The notes beneath the pieces were generated by a model. It was not told the origin of the DNA. It ran no database searches and saw only the letters and a list, made by a program, of their open reading frames with translations. Of a stretch of DNA of 64,000 nucleotides, positions 1 through 8,708 are shown piece by piece. The DNA comes from UBA7672 sp965279085. Lineage in GTDB: Bacteria > Pseudomonadota > Alphaproteobacteria > Caulobacterales > Hyphomonadaceae. A program made the position numbers and the translations under genes. Position 1 is the stretch's first letter; the number at the start of each line of letters is the position of its first letter. Location of the stretch: positions 3,410,001 to 3,474,000 of the forward strand of contig OZ257149.1 of NCBI GenBank assembly GCA_965279085.1. The letters are read 5' to 3'.

Positions 1-1348
1 GGGTGGCAACGCCGTCAACAACATGATCGAGGCCAACCTCCAGGGCGTCGAGTTCGTCGTTGCCAACACGGACGCCCAGGCGCTGGTCCGCTCCAAGGCC
101 CCGACCCAGATCCAGCTCGGCATCGCCCGCACGGCCGGTCTCGGCGCCGGCGCCAACCCGGAAGTTGGGTCCGAGGCGGCCAAGGAATCTTCCGACGAGA
201 TCAAGAAACTGCTGCACGGCGCCCATATGTGCTTCATCGCCGCTGGCATGGGCGGCGGCACGGGAACCGGCGCGGCGCCGATCATCGCGCGCATCGCGAA
301 AGAACAGAAAGTCCTCACCGTCGGCGTGGTCACCAAGCCGTTTGACTTCGAGGGCAAGCGCCGCATGCAGGTGGCCGACAGGGGCATCGTCGAACTCCGC
401 TCGGAAGTCGACACGCTGCTGGTCATCCCGAACCAGAATCTCTTCCGCATCGCCAACAAGGACACGACCTTCGCCGACGCGTTCGGCATGGCCGACAAGG
501 TCCTCTACTCGGGCGTGCGCGGCATCACCGACCTGATGGTCATGCCCGGCCTCATCAACCTCGACTTCGCGGACGTGCGCACGGTCATGGCCGGCATGGG
601 CACGGCCATGATGGGTGAGGGCGAGGGCGAGGGCGAGAACCGCGCGCTGAAGGCCGCCAAGGCCGCCATCGCCAACCCGCTGCTCGACGATGTCTCGATG
701 AAGGGCGCCAAGGGTGTGCTCATCAACATCACCGGCGGCTATGACATGACGCTGTTCGAAGTCGACGAGGCGGCCAACGAAGTGCGCCGCGAAGTCGATG
801 TCGACGCCCACATCATCCTCGGCTCGACCTTCGACGAGAAGATGGTCGGCCGCATCCGCGTGTCGGTTGTCGCCGCTGGCCTGCAACAACACGTCGTCAC
901 GCGCCCGTCGCAACCCGTGCGTGAACTGCAGGCGGGTCTCAACACAGCCATCCTGAACGCGCCATCGCCGGCCGCCGAACTCGGCCTGCCGTCGCATGCG
1001 CCTGAGCCCGTGTATGCGCCCGCGCCGCAACCGGCCCCTGCGCCGATGCAGCCGATCGCCGTCGCGCAACAGAACGTGCCGCCGTCCGAGCTTCGCCCCG
1101 CCGCGCCGGTCATCCGCCCGCGCCCTGCGCCGGCGATGGAAGCGCCGGTCGAAGTCCGCGCGCCCGAGCCCGCTCCGGTAGCGCAAGCCGAAGCCAAGGA
1201 CCGTTCCTTCGCCTCGCTGTTCGGCTGGAAGTCCAAGCCCGCCGACGAGGCCGCCGCGCCGCCCGCCGCCAAGCCGGTGACGGACGATGAAGGCTTCGAC
1301 GACGAACTCGAAATCCCGGCCTTCCTGCGCCGCTCGGGCAACGCCTAG
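1..1348 (+). CDS. ftsZ: Cell division protein FtsZ, 5' end missing
   Basis: Tubulin-like GTPase that polymerises into the division ring. The window opens inside the N-terminal GGGNAVNNM nucleotide-binding loop, so only about the first 20 residues are missing. The tubulin signature GGGTGTGAAP is at about residues 84-93 of the visible part, followed by the T7-loop region (NLDFADVRTVM). A proline- and alanine-rich linker leads to the conserved C-terminal peptide (DDELEIPAFLRR) that binds FtsA and other partners. A GEGEGEGE stretch sits where family members usually have a short Gly-rich turn and does not alter the length. The stop overlaps the end of the convergent Rsm22-like gene by a few bases. 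Identity is certain. Confidence 0.98.
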   Translation, partial: GGNAVNNMIEANLQGVEFVVANTDAQALVRSKAPTQIQLGIARTAGLGAGANPEVGSEAAKESSDEIKKLLHGAHMCFIAAGMGGGTGTGAAPIIARIAKEQKVLTVGVVTKPFDFEGKRRMQVADRGIVELRSEVDTLLVIPNQNLFRIANKDTTFADAFGMADKVLYSGVRGITDLMVMPGLINLDFADVRTVMAGMGTAMMGEGEGEGENRALKAAKAAIANPLLDDVSMKGAKGVLINITGGYDMTLFEVDEAANEVRREVDVDAHIILGSTFDEKMVGRIRVSVVAAGLQQHVVTRPSQPVRELQAGLNTAILNAPSPAAELGLPSHAPEPVYAPAPQPAPAPMQPIAVAQQNVPPSELRPAAPVIRPRPAPAMEAPVEVRAPEPAPVAQAEAKDRSFASLFGWKSKPADEAAAPPAAKPVTDDEGFDDELEIPAFLRRSGNA

Positions 1349-2304
1349 AAGACGTCTCCCCAGTCAACACGCCTTGCGCGCTTGAACGCGTCGCCCTCGC
1401 GGCGCGTGACGAGCCTGTGCGTGGCCGTTCCGTCAGGCTGGCAGAGCTTCAACCGCACGCGGCCGGTCGCGTTTTCGGGCGGAGCCAGCACGCGCGCGGG
1501 CGGTGCGAGCGCGGCCGTGCGCGATGCCGCGAGGTAGATGAACTTCTCGTCTTCCCACGGGACTTCGGCTTCCTTCGCAAGGCGGTGGATGCGCGAGCGC
1601 GCGACGCGGGCAGAGAAATGGCACCAGTCGGGCTCGGCGACCGGGCAGGCCAGGGCGTGCGGGCACGGCGCAAGGATATGCGCCCCAGCGGCAATCAGCC
1701 GGGCGCGTGCATCCAAGATGCGCTTCCATCCCGCCGTCGTGCCGGGCTCGACGATGACGAGTGCCTGGCCGGTGAAACGCCATAGCCGGTCGACAAGCGC
1801 ATCGCGTTGTTCGGGCGCGAGCTCGTCGAGCACATAGGCCAGCGTGACGAGATCGGCCTGCGCGAGCCCGTCGCCCCGCGTGATGTCGGCGTCGCGCCAG
1901 GCTATGCTGCCGATGGGATGGCTCGCCGCAAGCTTCTCGCCAAGCGCCCGAATGGCAGGGCTCGCCTCCAACAACGTGGCTTCGGAGAGCGACGGCCATA
2001 GACCGCTCGCCGCCCACATCGCCGTGCCGGGGCCTGCGCCGACGTCGAGCGCGGTCACCGGCGCAAAGTCTGGCAACCGCTCCGCCAGCGCGGAGAACCC
2101 CGCATGGATCGCCGCATACGTCGCCGGCATCCGCGTGGCGATGTAGGCGCGCGCAATCCGCTCGTCCGATATGTGCAGCCGCCCGTCGCGCACCTCGTTG
2201 CGATAGCGGTGGGAGAGCGCCCTCGACGCCGCCGCGAGATCGCCAACGCTCACGCCTTCAAGCGCTGCATCCACGGCCTGCCGCAAATGGAGAGGGAGTT
2301 CCAT
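1345..2304 (-). CDS. Rsm22-like small ribosomal subunit methyltransferase
   Basis: Predicted SAM-dependent methyltransferase-fold protein of the Rsm22 family, known in mitochondria and alphaproteobacteria as associated with small ribosomal subunit assembly. A SAM-binding loop DVGAGPGT is at residues 87-94. Cysteines at 214, 220 and 228 lie in a CPHALACP...DWCHF block, which matches the Fe-S cluster-binding region of the family. The ATG at 2304 is the first good start; length is 319 residues. It is convergent with ftsZ and overlaps its stop. Whether it methylates RNA or only assists assembly cannot be told from sequence. Confidence 0.85.
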   Translation of the reverse strand: MELPLHLRQAVDAALEGVSVGDLAAASRALSHRYRNEVRDGRLHISDERIARAYIATRMPATYAAIHAGFSALAERLPDFAPVTALDVGAGPGTAMWAASGLWPSLSEATLLEASPAIRALGEKLAASHPIGSIAWRDADITRGDGLAQADLVTLAYVLDELAPEQRDALVDRLWRFTGQALVIVEPGTTAGWKRILDARARLIAAGAHILAPCPHALACPVAEPDWCHFSARVARSRIHRLAKEAEVPWEDEKFIYLAASRTAALAPPARVLAPPENATGRVRLKLCQPDGTATHRLVTRREGDAFKRARRVDWGDVF

Positions 2305-2335
2305 GCGTCCGCACTAGCAGACGCAAATGCATTCG

Positions 2336-2962
2336 TCAGGCGGGGTGACGCTCAAGCACGATGTCGCGCGATCCGGTCCAGACGCCATTGGCGCGCTTCA
2401 GCGGGATGATGCCGTCGCCGCCGCGATTGCCGAGGTTCGCGCTATAGGCGGCATCGACCTTCGCCTCGCCGTTGAACACAATGTCGTCGATCCAGTAGGG
2501 CGGTTTGCCGGGCTCCATCACCGTCAGGTGGATGTGGGCAGGGATGTCGCGGCTCGGGTACATCGCCGGCTTGATGGAATCGAACGCATAGACGCCGTCT
2601 GCACCCGTCCGCATCCAGCCGCGCAGGCGGGCGTGGCGCGTGCCGGCCGGGCCGCCCGTATAAACTCCGGTGTTGTCGGTGTGATAGGCATAGACGATCA
2701 CGCCCGCGACGGGTTGACCCGTCTGCCACGACAGCGCGCGGCCGGAGATCGCCATGCGCTCGCCGGGCTCGCTAGGTGCAGCGATGTGGATGTGGGCAGG
2801 AATGTCCTCGGCGCGACCGGAATATTCCTTCGCGAGATAGTCGAGTTCGCCATTGTAGAGATCAGGTCTTGCCCGCTGCGGCGCTGCGCAGGCCGAGCCC
2901 GCCACGCCGAGCGACAGCCCGCCCAGCACCACCAGCCTGCGGTTTGCGCCTTCGATCGCCAT
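2336..2962 (-). CDS. Intradiol ring-cleavage dioxygenase-like lipoprotein
   Basis: Resembles the protocatechuate/catechol intradiol dioxygenase fold. A ligand-type tyrosine sits in AYHTDNTGVYT, a second in GVYAFDSIKPAMYP, and the C-terminal His motif is IPAHIHLTV, consistent with a Tyr2-His2 iron site. The N-terminus has a twin-arginine-like start (NRRLVVLGG) followed by a lipobox ending VAGSAC, so it is probably exported and perhaps lipid-anchored. The ATG at 2962 is chosen because GGAGG lies a few bases upstream and the signal peptide begins there; upstream ATGs would add a tail without signal character. Substrate unknown; exported members of this family are often not true catechol dioxygenases. 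Confidence 0.75.
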   Translation of the reverse strand: MAIEGANRRLVVLGGLSLGVAGSACAAPQRARPDLYNGELDYLAKEYSGRAEDIPAHIHIAAPSEPGERMAISGRALSWQTGQPVAGVIVYAYHTDNTGVYTGGPAGTRHARLRGWMRTGADGVYAFDSIKPAMYPSRDIPAHIHLTVMEPGKPPYWIDDIVFNGEAKVDAAYSANLGNRGGDGIIPLKRANGVWTGSRDIVLERHPA

Positions 2963-3131
2963 CGGTCCCTCCAGCATTGGCCGGCCGATAGGGTGAGGCA
3001 GGGCGGGCGAAAGTGTGGCGCGGGATCGCTTCCACACGAACGTGAGAAACATGAACCCTCGCTCGCTCGCGCAACAACCAGCAACAGGCCTTGTCTTGCC
3101 TCATGGGCCATCTGGTCATAGCTCGGGGGCC

Positions 3132-3998
3132 ATGAGCCGCCAGCACACCATCGCGCAGACGGCCACGCTTTCCGGCGTGGGCGTACATTCCGGCAAGCCG
3201 GCCCGGCTGACGATCCGTCCGGCCGCGGAGGGAGCTGGCGTGCGCTTCGTGCGGACGGACATAAGCGACCGCGATGCGGTGATCCCCGCGCTGGTGACGA
3301 AGGTCACGACCACCGAGCTCGGCACCAACATGAGCAACGAGGCGGGCGTCTCGGTTGCGACGGTCGAGCATTTCCTTGCGGCTTGTTCGGGGCTGGGCGT
3401 GGACAATGTGATTGCTGAACTCGACGGGCCGGAACTGCCGATCCTCGATGGCTCGTCGAAGCCGTTCGTCGAGCTGCTGACGCAGGCAGGCGTGAAGGAG
3501 CAAGGCGCGCCGCGCCGCGTGCTGAAGATACTGAAGCCGGTCGAGGTGAGGCAGGGCGCGAAGTTCGCGCGGCTGTCGCCCGGCAAGGGGTTCGAGATGC
3601 GCGTGACGATCGACTTTGCTTCCAAAGCGATCGGGCGGCAGGAGATCCGCTTCGCCATGACGCCTGGCGCGTTCGCGCGAGATGTCGCCTGGGCGCGGAC
3701 GTTCGGTTTTGCGGATCAGGCGGCGCAGCTGCATGGCATGGGCAAGGGCCTCGGCGCGTCGATGGACAACACGATCGTGGTCGAGGGCGATGCGATCCTC
3801 AATCCAGGCGGGCTGCAGGCGGACGACGAGTTCGTGCGTCACAAGCTGCTCGACGTGATCGGCGATCTCTTCCTCGCGGGCGGGCAAATCGAAGGGCTCT
3901 ACGAAGCCGAAGCGCCGGGCCACGCTCTCAACAACCAGCTTCTTCGCGCGGTGCTTGAAGATGACAGCGCGTTTAGCTGGACGACGTCTGCGAACTGA
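3132..3998 (+). CDS. lpxC: UDP-3-O-acyl-N-acetylglucosamine deacetylase LpxC
   Basis: Zinc hydrolase catalysing the committed step of lipid A synthesis in the cytoplasm. Visible family blocks are GVGVHSGK near the N-terminus, TVEHFLAA (zinc His), HKLLDVIGDL (zinc His and Asp) and APGHALNNQLL (catalytic His). Length is 288 residues. The ATG at 3132 is preferred because the distance from MSRQHT to GVGVHSGK then matches E. coli LpxC; an in-frame ATG at 3051 would add 27 residues. The ftsZ-lpxC-bamD-recN-ligA order is typical of alphaproteobacteria. Confidence 0.97.
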   Translation: MSRQHTIAQTATLSGVGVHSGKPARLTIRPAAEGAGVRFVRTDISDRDAVIPALVTKVTTTELGTNMSNEAGVSVATVEHFLAACSGLGVDNVIAELDGPELPILDGSSKPFVELLTQAGVKEQGAPRRVLKILKPVEVRQGAKFARLSPGKGFEMRVTIDFASKAIGRQEIRFAMTPGAFARDVAWARTFGFADQAAQLHGMGKGLGASMDNTIVVEGDAILNPGGLQADDEFVRHKLLDVIGDLFLAGGQIEGLYEAEAPGHALNNQLLRAVLEDDSAFSWTTSAN

Positions 3999-4077
3999 CA
4001 GCGGCCGCTGAATCCGCCTTGATTTGGCCGGGATGCGGGGTGCAGACTACAAATGTAACCTGACGGGTGGATGGATC

Positions 4078-5073
4078 ATGTTGCGGATTTCCCTGATCGC
4101 TGTTGTCGCGCTGTCGCTCGCCGCGTGCGGGCGGAACGGCGGCGACAGCTACGAAGAGTATTCGAAGGACGGGATGGCCACGATGGCGGCCATGGCGCCA
4201 CCAGCGCCGCCGCCAATGGCGGAGATGTCGCTAGATCAACCCCGACCGTCCGGCGGCGCTCCCGCCGACATGGACCGGCAGATCATCCAGCCCGATCCGA
4301 ATGGCGGCGGCGGGCAGCCGGCGGGGCAGAGGTTGATCGCCTACACATACAATTACGGGTTCAAGGTTCCGGCCAATGCCATGCAGGGCCTGCTCGATGC
4401 GCACAAGAAGCAGTGCGAGGATGCGGGTCCCGCAAAGTGCTATGTCGTCAACTCGTCCATCAGCGGTCTCGGCGGTGAGCAGTCCTACGGCCAGATGACG
4501 ATCCGGGGTTCGGCTGACTGGGTGCGGACATTCCGCACCGGCATGGTCGAGGGGCTCAAGCCATTCGCCGCCACGCTCGACAGCAACAGCGACAGCGCGG
4601 AAGACCTCACCGTCAACATCGTCGACAGCGAAGCGCGGCTGCGGTCGCTGAAAACCATGCGCGACCGGCTGGAGGCGCTTCTGCGTGATCGGCCCGGCAA
4701 GCTCGGGGACCTGCTGGAGATCGAGCGCGAATTCGCCCGCGTCCAGGGGGAGATCGATTCATCCGAGTCGATCCTCGCCCAGATGAAGCTGCGGGTCGCC
4801 ATGTCGGTGATCAGTCTCGGCTATACCGCCAGCTTCCCGCCGGGGTCGGAATCGGTCTGGCGGCCGGTGGGAGACGCCTTCGGGACGTTCGAATCCAATT
4901 TTGCGATGGCCTTCGCCGGAATCGTGGAATTCGTGGCCTCGGTCATCCCCTGGCTGGTCTTCATCGGGATCCTGGTCCTGGTGGTAATGTCGGTCCTGCG
5001 CTGGCGCGGCGGGCACCGGAAAAAGCCTGTCCCTCCGCCGTCTCCGACGGTAAAGGCCTCTTCCGGCCCGTGA
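4078..5073 (+). CDS. DUF4349 family lipoprotein
   Basis: Predicted envelope lipoprotein of unknown function. The ATG at 4078 starts a signal peptide with lipobox LSLAAC (Cys 17). A flexible Ala/Pro/Met-rich spacer follows, then a DUF4349-type domain with a central helical segment (RLRSLKTMRDRLEALLRDR) likely to form a coiled coil. A C-terminal membrane segment (about residues 290-312, VIPWLVFIGILVLVVM) ends in a basic tail. The combination of N-terminal lipidation and a C-terminal transmembrane helix is as expected for DUF4349 proteins. It lies between lpxC and bamD on the same strand. Confidence 0.8.
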   Translation: MLRISLIAVVALSLAACGRNGGDSYEEYSKDGMATMAAMAPPAPPPMAEMSLDQPRPSGGAPADMDRQIIQPDPNGGGGQPAGQRLIAYTYNYGFKVPANAMQGLLDAHKKQCEDAGPAKCYVVNSSISGLGGEQSYGQMTIRGSADWVRTFRTGMVEGLKPFAATLDSNSDSAEDLTVNIVDSEARLRSLKTMRDRLEALLRDRPGKLGDLLEIEREFARVQGEIDSSESILAQMKLRVAMSVISLGYTASFPPGSESVWRPVGDAFGTFESNFAMAFAGIVEFVASVIPWLVFIGILVLVVMSVLRWRGGHRKKPVPPPSPTVKASSGP

Positions 5074-5165
5074 GGGCCTCATAAGGCCGCAGCTATTGGC
5101 CTTGGACTGGCCACAAAGCGTGGTCTAGAACCACCGGGTTTTCGTGTTCCGGGAGTGAGGATCGC

Positions 5166-6005
5166 ATGCGTTCCACCACGTTCAGGGCGGCTCTTGCCGC
5201 CGGGGTGGCCCTGATCGGGGCGTCGGCCTGCGCCGGCAACACCCGCCAGCAGGATCTGGCCTATGTCGAACGCCCCGTGGAGAACATCTACAACGAGGCC
5301 GTCCGCAGCCTCGATCGTAACAACTGGGATCTTGCCGCCGCGCAGTTCGACGAGGTCCAGCGCCAGCACCCGTATTCGCCATGGGCCCAGCGCGCCATGC
5401 TGATGGCGGGTTACGCGCGCTATCGCTCGCGCGACTACGACAAGGCGATGTCCAGCGCCGAGGAATACATCGCGCTGCACCCGGGCGGCGACGGCGCGCC
5501 TTACGCCTACTATCTGATCGCCATCTGCCAGTTCGACCAGATCATCGACGTCGGCCGCGACCAGGCCCGTTCCGACCTCGCTCTGCTGGCGCTCAATGAA
5601 GTGACCGCGCGTTTCCCCGAGAGCGACTATGCGCGCGACGCCGAGCTGAAGACGGACATGGTCCGCGACCAGCTGGCCGGCAAGGAAATGGAGATCGGCC
5701 GCTACTACCTGGAGCGCGGCGAGCATCTGGCGGCGATCAACCGGTTCAAGAAGGTCGTCACCGACTACCAGACCACCACCCATGCGCCTGAAGCGCTGCA
5801 CCGTCTTGTCGAGTCCTACATCTCGATCGGCCTCATTGGACAGGCGCAGCAGGTAGCCGCGGTTCTAGGCCACAACTATCCGGGCTCGGACTGGTATTCT
5901 GACTCTTACGCGCTGATGCAGGGCCAGGGCGTCGAGATGCCCCAACCCCCAGATGCAAAAGCTGGCTTCAACCTGTTCGACCGCATCGGCGAGGCGATTT
6001 TCTAG
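5166..6005 (+). CDS. bamD: Outer membrane assembly lipoprotein BamD
   Basis: Essential lipoprotein of the BAM complex that inserts beta-barrel proteins into the outer membrane. The signal peptide ends at lipobox GASAC (Cys 22). The body is a series of TPR-like helical repeats (for example YNEAVRSLDRNNWDLAAAQF and YYLERGEHLAAINRF), with the usual BamD length of 279 residues. It is followed directly by a strong hairpin terminator. Position after lpxC and before recN is conserved in alphaproteobacteria. Confidence 0.95.
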   Translation: MRSTTFRAALAAGVALIGASACAGNTRQQDLAYVERPVENIYNEAVRSLDRNNWDLAAAQFDEVQRQHPYSPWAQRAMLMAGYARYRSRDYDKAMSSAEEYIALHPGGDGAPYAYYLIAICQFDQIIDVGRDQARSDLALLALNEVTARFPESDYARDAELKTDMVRDQLAGKEMEIGRYYLERGEHLAAINRFKKVVTDYQTTTHAPEALHRLVESYISIGLIGQAQQVAAVLGHNYPGSDWYSDSYALMQGQGVEMPQPPDAKAGFNLFDRIGEAIF

Positions 6006-6031
6006 GCCGGCATAGAAATTCCCAAAAAACA

Positions 6032-6067
6032 AACGGCCCCGCGATTGCTCGCGGGGCCGTTGCTTTT
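6032..6067. terminator. Bidirectional intrinsic terminator after bamD
   Basis: A perfect 12-bp stem, AACGGCCCCGCG (6032-6043) with CGCGGGGCCGTT (6050-6061), closes a 6-base loop. GCTTTT follows on the + side and an A-rich run (CCCAAAAAACAA) precedes it, giving a U-tract on the other strand. It can end both bamD and the convergent peroxiredoxin gene. Confidence 0.93.
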
Positions 6068-6082
6068 CAGCTGTGCGTCAGA

Positions 6083-6658
6083 TCAGTGCGCGGCTTTCCA
6101 CGCTTTCAGCGCCTCGAGCGTTTTCTCGATGTGGCTCATCGGCTGCATGTCTGTGTGCGCGAGCAGGATCTTGCCATCCGGCGCGATGACGTAGCTCGTG
6201 CGATCGCTCCAGTCGGGCTTGCGGGCGAGCACGACGTTGTAAGCCTGCACGGTTGCGAGATCGACGGCCGCGATCGGGAACTTGTCGCGGCAATGCTCTT
6301 TCGAGAATTCGGCGAGACGGGCCAGGTTGTCGCTCGCGCTGACCATCTTGCCGTCAGCCATCGCGGCGCCGGCCGTGAGACCCACCAGCGTCGCGCCGGC
6401 GGCCTTGAACTGGTCAGCGGCGTCCGAGAACGCCTTCGTCTCGGCGGTGCAGCCGGCGGTGAACGCCGCCGGGAAGAAGAAAGCCACGACCGGGCCCTTC
6501 TTCAGTTCGTCCGACAGTTTGAACGTGAACTCGGAACCGGCCAGCATGCCCTTGGCCGAGAACTCCGGCGCGACCGCGCCCTTCTCAAGCGCTGCAAAGG
6601 CAGGGGCGGCGACAGCGGCGGCGGCGACGAAGGCGGCCGCGGCGATGAACTTTTTCAT
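6083..6658 (-). CDS. Exported peroxiredoxin (AhpC/TSA, BCP-like)
   Basis: Thiol peroxidase predicted to reduce peroxides in the periplasm. An alanine-rich signal peptide ends AAPAFAA near residue 23. The peroxidatic motif PAAFTAGC places the active Cys at 70 in the P-x-x-x-T-x-x-C pattern, and a conserved Arg occurs in DRTSYVIAPDG. A second Cys in KEHCRDKFP is distant, so the PrxQ-type C-x4-C pair is absent and the resolving mechanism is unclear. Length 191 residues. It is convergent with bamD across the shared terminator and divergent from recN. Confidence 0.85.
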   Translation of the reverse strand: MKKFIAAAAFVAAAAVAAPAFAALEKGAVAPEFSAKGMLAGSEFTFKLSDELKKGPVVAFFFPAAFTAGCTAETKAFSDAADQFKAAGATLVGLTAGAAMADGKMVSASDNLARLAEFSKEHCRDKFPIAAVDLATVQAYNVVLARKPDWSDRTSYVIAPDGKILLAHTDMQPMSHIEKTLEALKAWKAAH

Positions 6659-6798
6659 GGTGATCTCCCAACACCGGCCTTGGCCGGACGTGATCGCTTA
6701 TCGCGCCAGTTCGTGCGCGCGTCACGGTCGCGGAGCATCACGACTGCGTTCTTTGCTATCCCTTTTTGCATGAGGGTTATGAGCACTACAGAAAGTAT

Positions 6799-6813
6799 GT
6801 TCCCTATTCGTTC
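6799..6813 (+). promoter_or_regulatory. LexA (SOS) box upstream of recN
   Basis: The sequence GTTC-CCTATTC-GTTC is an exact match to the alphaproteobacterial LexA operator consensus GTTC-N7-GTTC. It lies 22 bases before the recN start codon. recN is a standard SOS gene, so DNA damage induction is a strong inference. Confidence 0.9.
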
Positions 6814-6835
6814 TTTTCGTGCTACATGCCGTACT

Positions 6836-8530
6836 ATGCTGACCGGGCTATCCATTCGCGACTTTGTGCTGGTCCGCGCCCTCGACCTCGATCTGGGCGG
6901 AGGGTTCAGCGCGCTGACGGGTGAAACCGGGGCGGGGAAGTCGATTCTGATGTCCGCGCTGGGGTTTGCTCTGGGCGGACGCGGCGGGCAGGGCCTGATC
7001 CGGCCGGGCGCGGAAGCGGCCAGCGTGACCGCTTCGTTCGATGCCGGACTGGATCATCCCGTGCGCGAACTGCTGGCGGCGCGCGGCGTCGATGGCCGGG
7101 CCGATGATGCGCTGGTCTTCCGGCGCGTGATCCGCAAGGGCGGCTCGGCGCGGGCGTTTCTCAATGACTGTCCGGTGAGCGCAGGGCTGCTTGAAGAAGC
7201 GGGCAGCCTGCTCGCGGATATCCATGGCCAGCATGAGGGCTTGGGCCTGCTCAACCCGTCGCGCCACCGTGTGCTGCTGGACGCGTGGGCGAAATCCGAA
7301 GCGCTGCTGGCCGACACGGCACGCGCGTGGACGGCGTTGCGCTGTGCGGAGGAAGCGCGCGTGGCGCTGGAGGCGCGCATCGCGCGGGCTGCATCGGAAC
7401 GGACATGGCTGGGCCATGCGCTTGAGGAACTCGATGCGCTCGATCCCTGCGAGGGCGAGACACAGAAACTGGCGCTCGATCGCGCCGCGATGCAGGCGGG
7501 CGAGCGCGTGGCCGAAGCGATCGATGCGGCTGCGCACCAGCTGTCCAAGGCCAATATCGAAGGCGCGCTGTCCAATGCCAGCCGGGCGGTTTCGCGGGCG
7601 CTTTCCGCGCCGGGGCTGACGGGCGAGGGCGCATCGAGCGAGCTTGCCGTGCGGATGCGGGCTGCGTGTGAAAGCCTGGAACGGGCGCTGATCGAGGCCG
7701 GAGAGGCGCGAAGCGCGCTCGATGCGGCTGCATGCGCGTGCGAGTTTTCGCCGGCTGCACTGGAAGCTTCGGAGACGCGGCTGTTCGCGCTCAGGGCTGC
7801 GGCGCGTAAGCACGATGTTGATCCGGACCAGCTGTCGGCGCTGCGCAAGCGCATGCGGATGCAGCTGGACGAGATCGAGCATTCGGATGGCGCGCTGGCG
7901 GCGGCGAGCGAGGCAGAGGCGAAGGCGCGGGCGGCCTATGATGCGGTTGCCATGCAGCTGACGGCGAAACGCGAGGTCGCGGCGAAGAAGCTGGCCAAGG
8001 CGGTTGCGGGCGAGCTTGGGCCGCTGAAGCTGGAGAAGGCGAAGTTCCGGGTCGCGGTGACGCCGAAGGCCGAGCCGGGGCCGACGGGCCGCGACGAGAT
8101 TGCTTTCGAGATCGAGACCAATGCAGGCGCGGGCTTCGGGCCGCTGGACCGGATTGCCTCGGGCGGTGAGACGGCGCGTTTCGCGCTGGCGGTCAGCGTA
8201 TGCCTTGCGGGATCCTCGCCCGCGGGCACGCTGGTGTTCGACGAGGCGGACATGGGCGTGGGCGGGGCGGTGGCCGCCGCCATCGGCGAGCGTCTGGCGC
8301 TGCTGGGCCGGGACAAGCAGGTGCTGGCGATCACCCATTCTCCACAGGTTGCCGCGGCGGCCTCGCGCCAGCTGAAGGTTTCCAAGGCGGATGCGGGCGG
8401 CGAGACGGTCACATCGGTCGACATGCTGGGCGCACGGGCGCGCAAGGAAGAGATCGCGCGTATGCTCGCGGGGGCGAGCGTGACCCGGGAAGCTCGCGCG
8501 GCGGCTGGAAGATTGTTGGCGGGCGTCTGA
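6836..8530 (+). CDS. recN: DNA repair ATPase RecN
   Basis: SMC-like ATPase acting in double-strand break repair and nucleoid cohesion. Walker A GETGAGKS is at residues 29-36, a central coiled-coil-prone region is rich in Ala, Glu and Arg, and the C-terminal ABC half carries the signature IASGGETAR, Walker B TLVFDEADMGVGG and ITHSPQVAAAA. Length 564 residues is normal. The ATG at 6836 (MLTGLSIRDF) is chosen because RecN proteins start just before this beta strand; the open frame upstream is a shadow of the peroxiredoxin gene. A LexA box lies in the 5' region. Confidence 0.97.
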   Translation: MLTGLSIRDFVLVRALDLDLGGGFSALTGETGAGKSILMSALGFALGGRGGQGLIRPGAEAASVTASFDAGLDHPVRELLAARGVDGRADDALVFRRVIRKGGSARAFLNDCPVSAGLLEEAGSLLADIHGQHEGLGLLNPSRHRVLLDAWAKSEALLADTARAWTALRCAEEARVALEARIARAASERTWLGHALEELDALDPCEGETQKLALDRAAMQAGERVAEAIDAAAHQLSKANIEGALSNASRAVSRALSAPGLTGEGASSELAVRMRAACESLERALIEAGEARSALDAAACACEFSPAALEASETRLFALRAAARKHDVDPDQLSALRKRMRMQLDEIEHSDGALAAASEAEAKARAAYDAVAMQLTAKREVAAKKLAKAVAGELGPLKLEKAKFRVAVTPKAEPGPTGRDEIAFEIETNAGAGFGPLDRIASGGETARFALAVSVCLAGSSPAGTLVFDEADMGVGGAVAAAIGERLALLGRDKQVLAITHSPQVAAAASRQLKVSKADAGGETVTSVDMLGARARKEEIARMLAGASVTREARAAAGRLLAGV

Positions 8531-8542
8531 GCGAACGCGCTC

Positions 8543-8656
8543 GTGGTTCGACGGACGGCCCTGCGGGCCTGCTCACCATGAGCGCTAAACGACTATCGTC
8601 CCTGTAGCGCTCATCCTGAGCAGCACGCGAAACGTGCGTCCGTCGAAGGACGAGCG
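8543..8656. repeat. Dispersed palindromic repeat, copy A
   Basis: Between recN and ligA lies a hyphenated palindrome. It begins TGGTTCGACGG, continues through CTGCTCACCATGAGCGCT, then CTGTAGCGCTCATCCTGAG, and ends CCGTCGAAGGACGAGCG. The inner arms AGCGCT and the flanking CTCA/TGAG blocks are self-complementary. The same blocks occur in the same order at 32161-32268, so this is a repeat family and not unique spacer. Confidence 0.8.
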
Positions 8657-8708
8657 CTGGGCTTACAACCCTCTCCACACCGCCACTGTCACTGCGTATA
8701 AAGCCAGC

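Noticed and set aside
601..645. GAGGGC triplication in ftsZ as an unusual repeat insertion
   Set aside because: The encoded GEGEGEGE replaces a same-length variable Gly/Glu segment in FtsZ and does not change the length of the protein.
6086..6835. Long open frame in front of recN that would extend it by 250 residues
   Set aside because: It runs antisense through the peroxiredoxin gene and lacks RecN-like sequence; RecN homology starts at the ATG at 6836.
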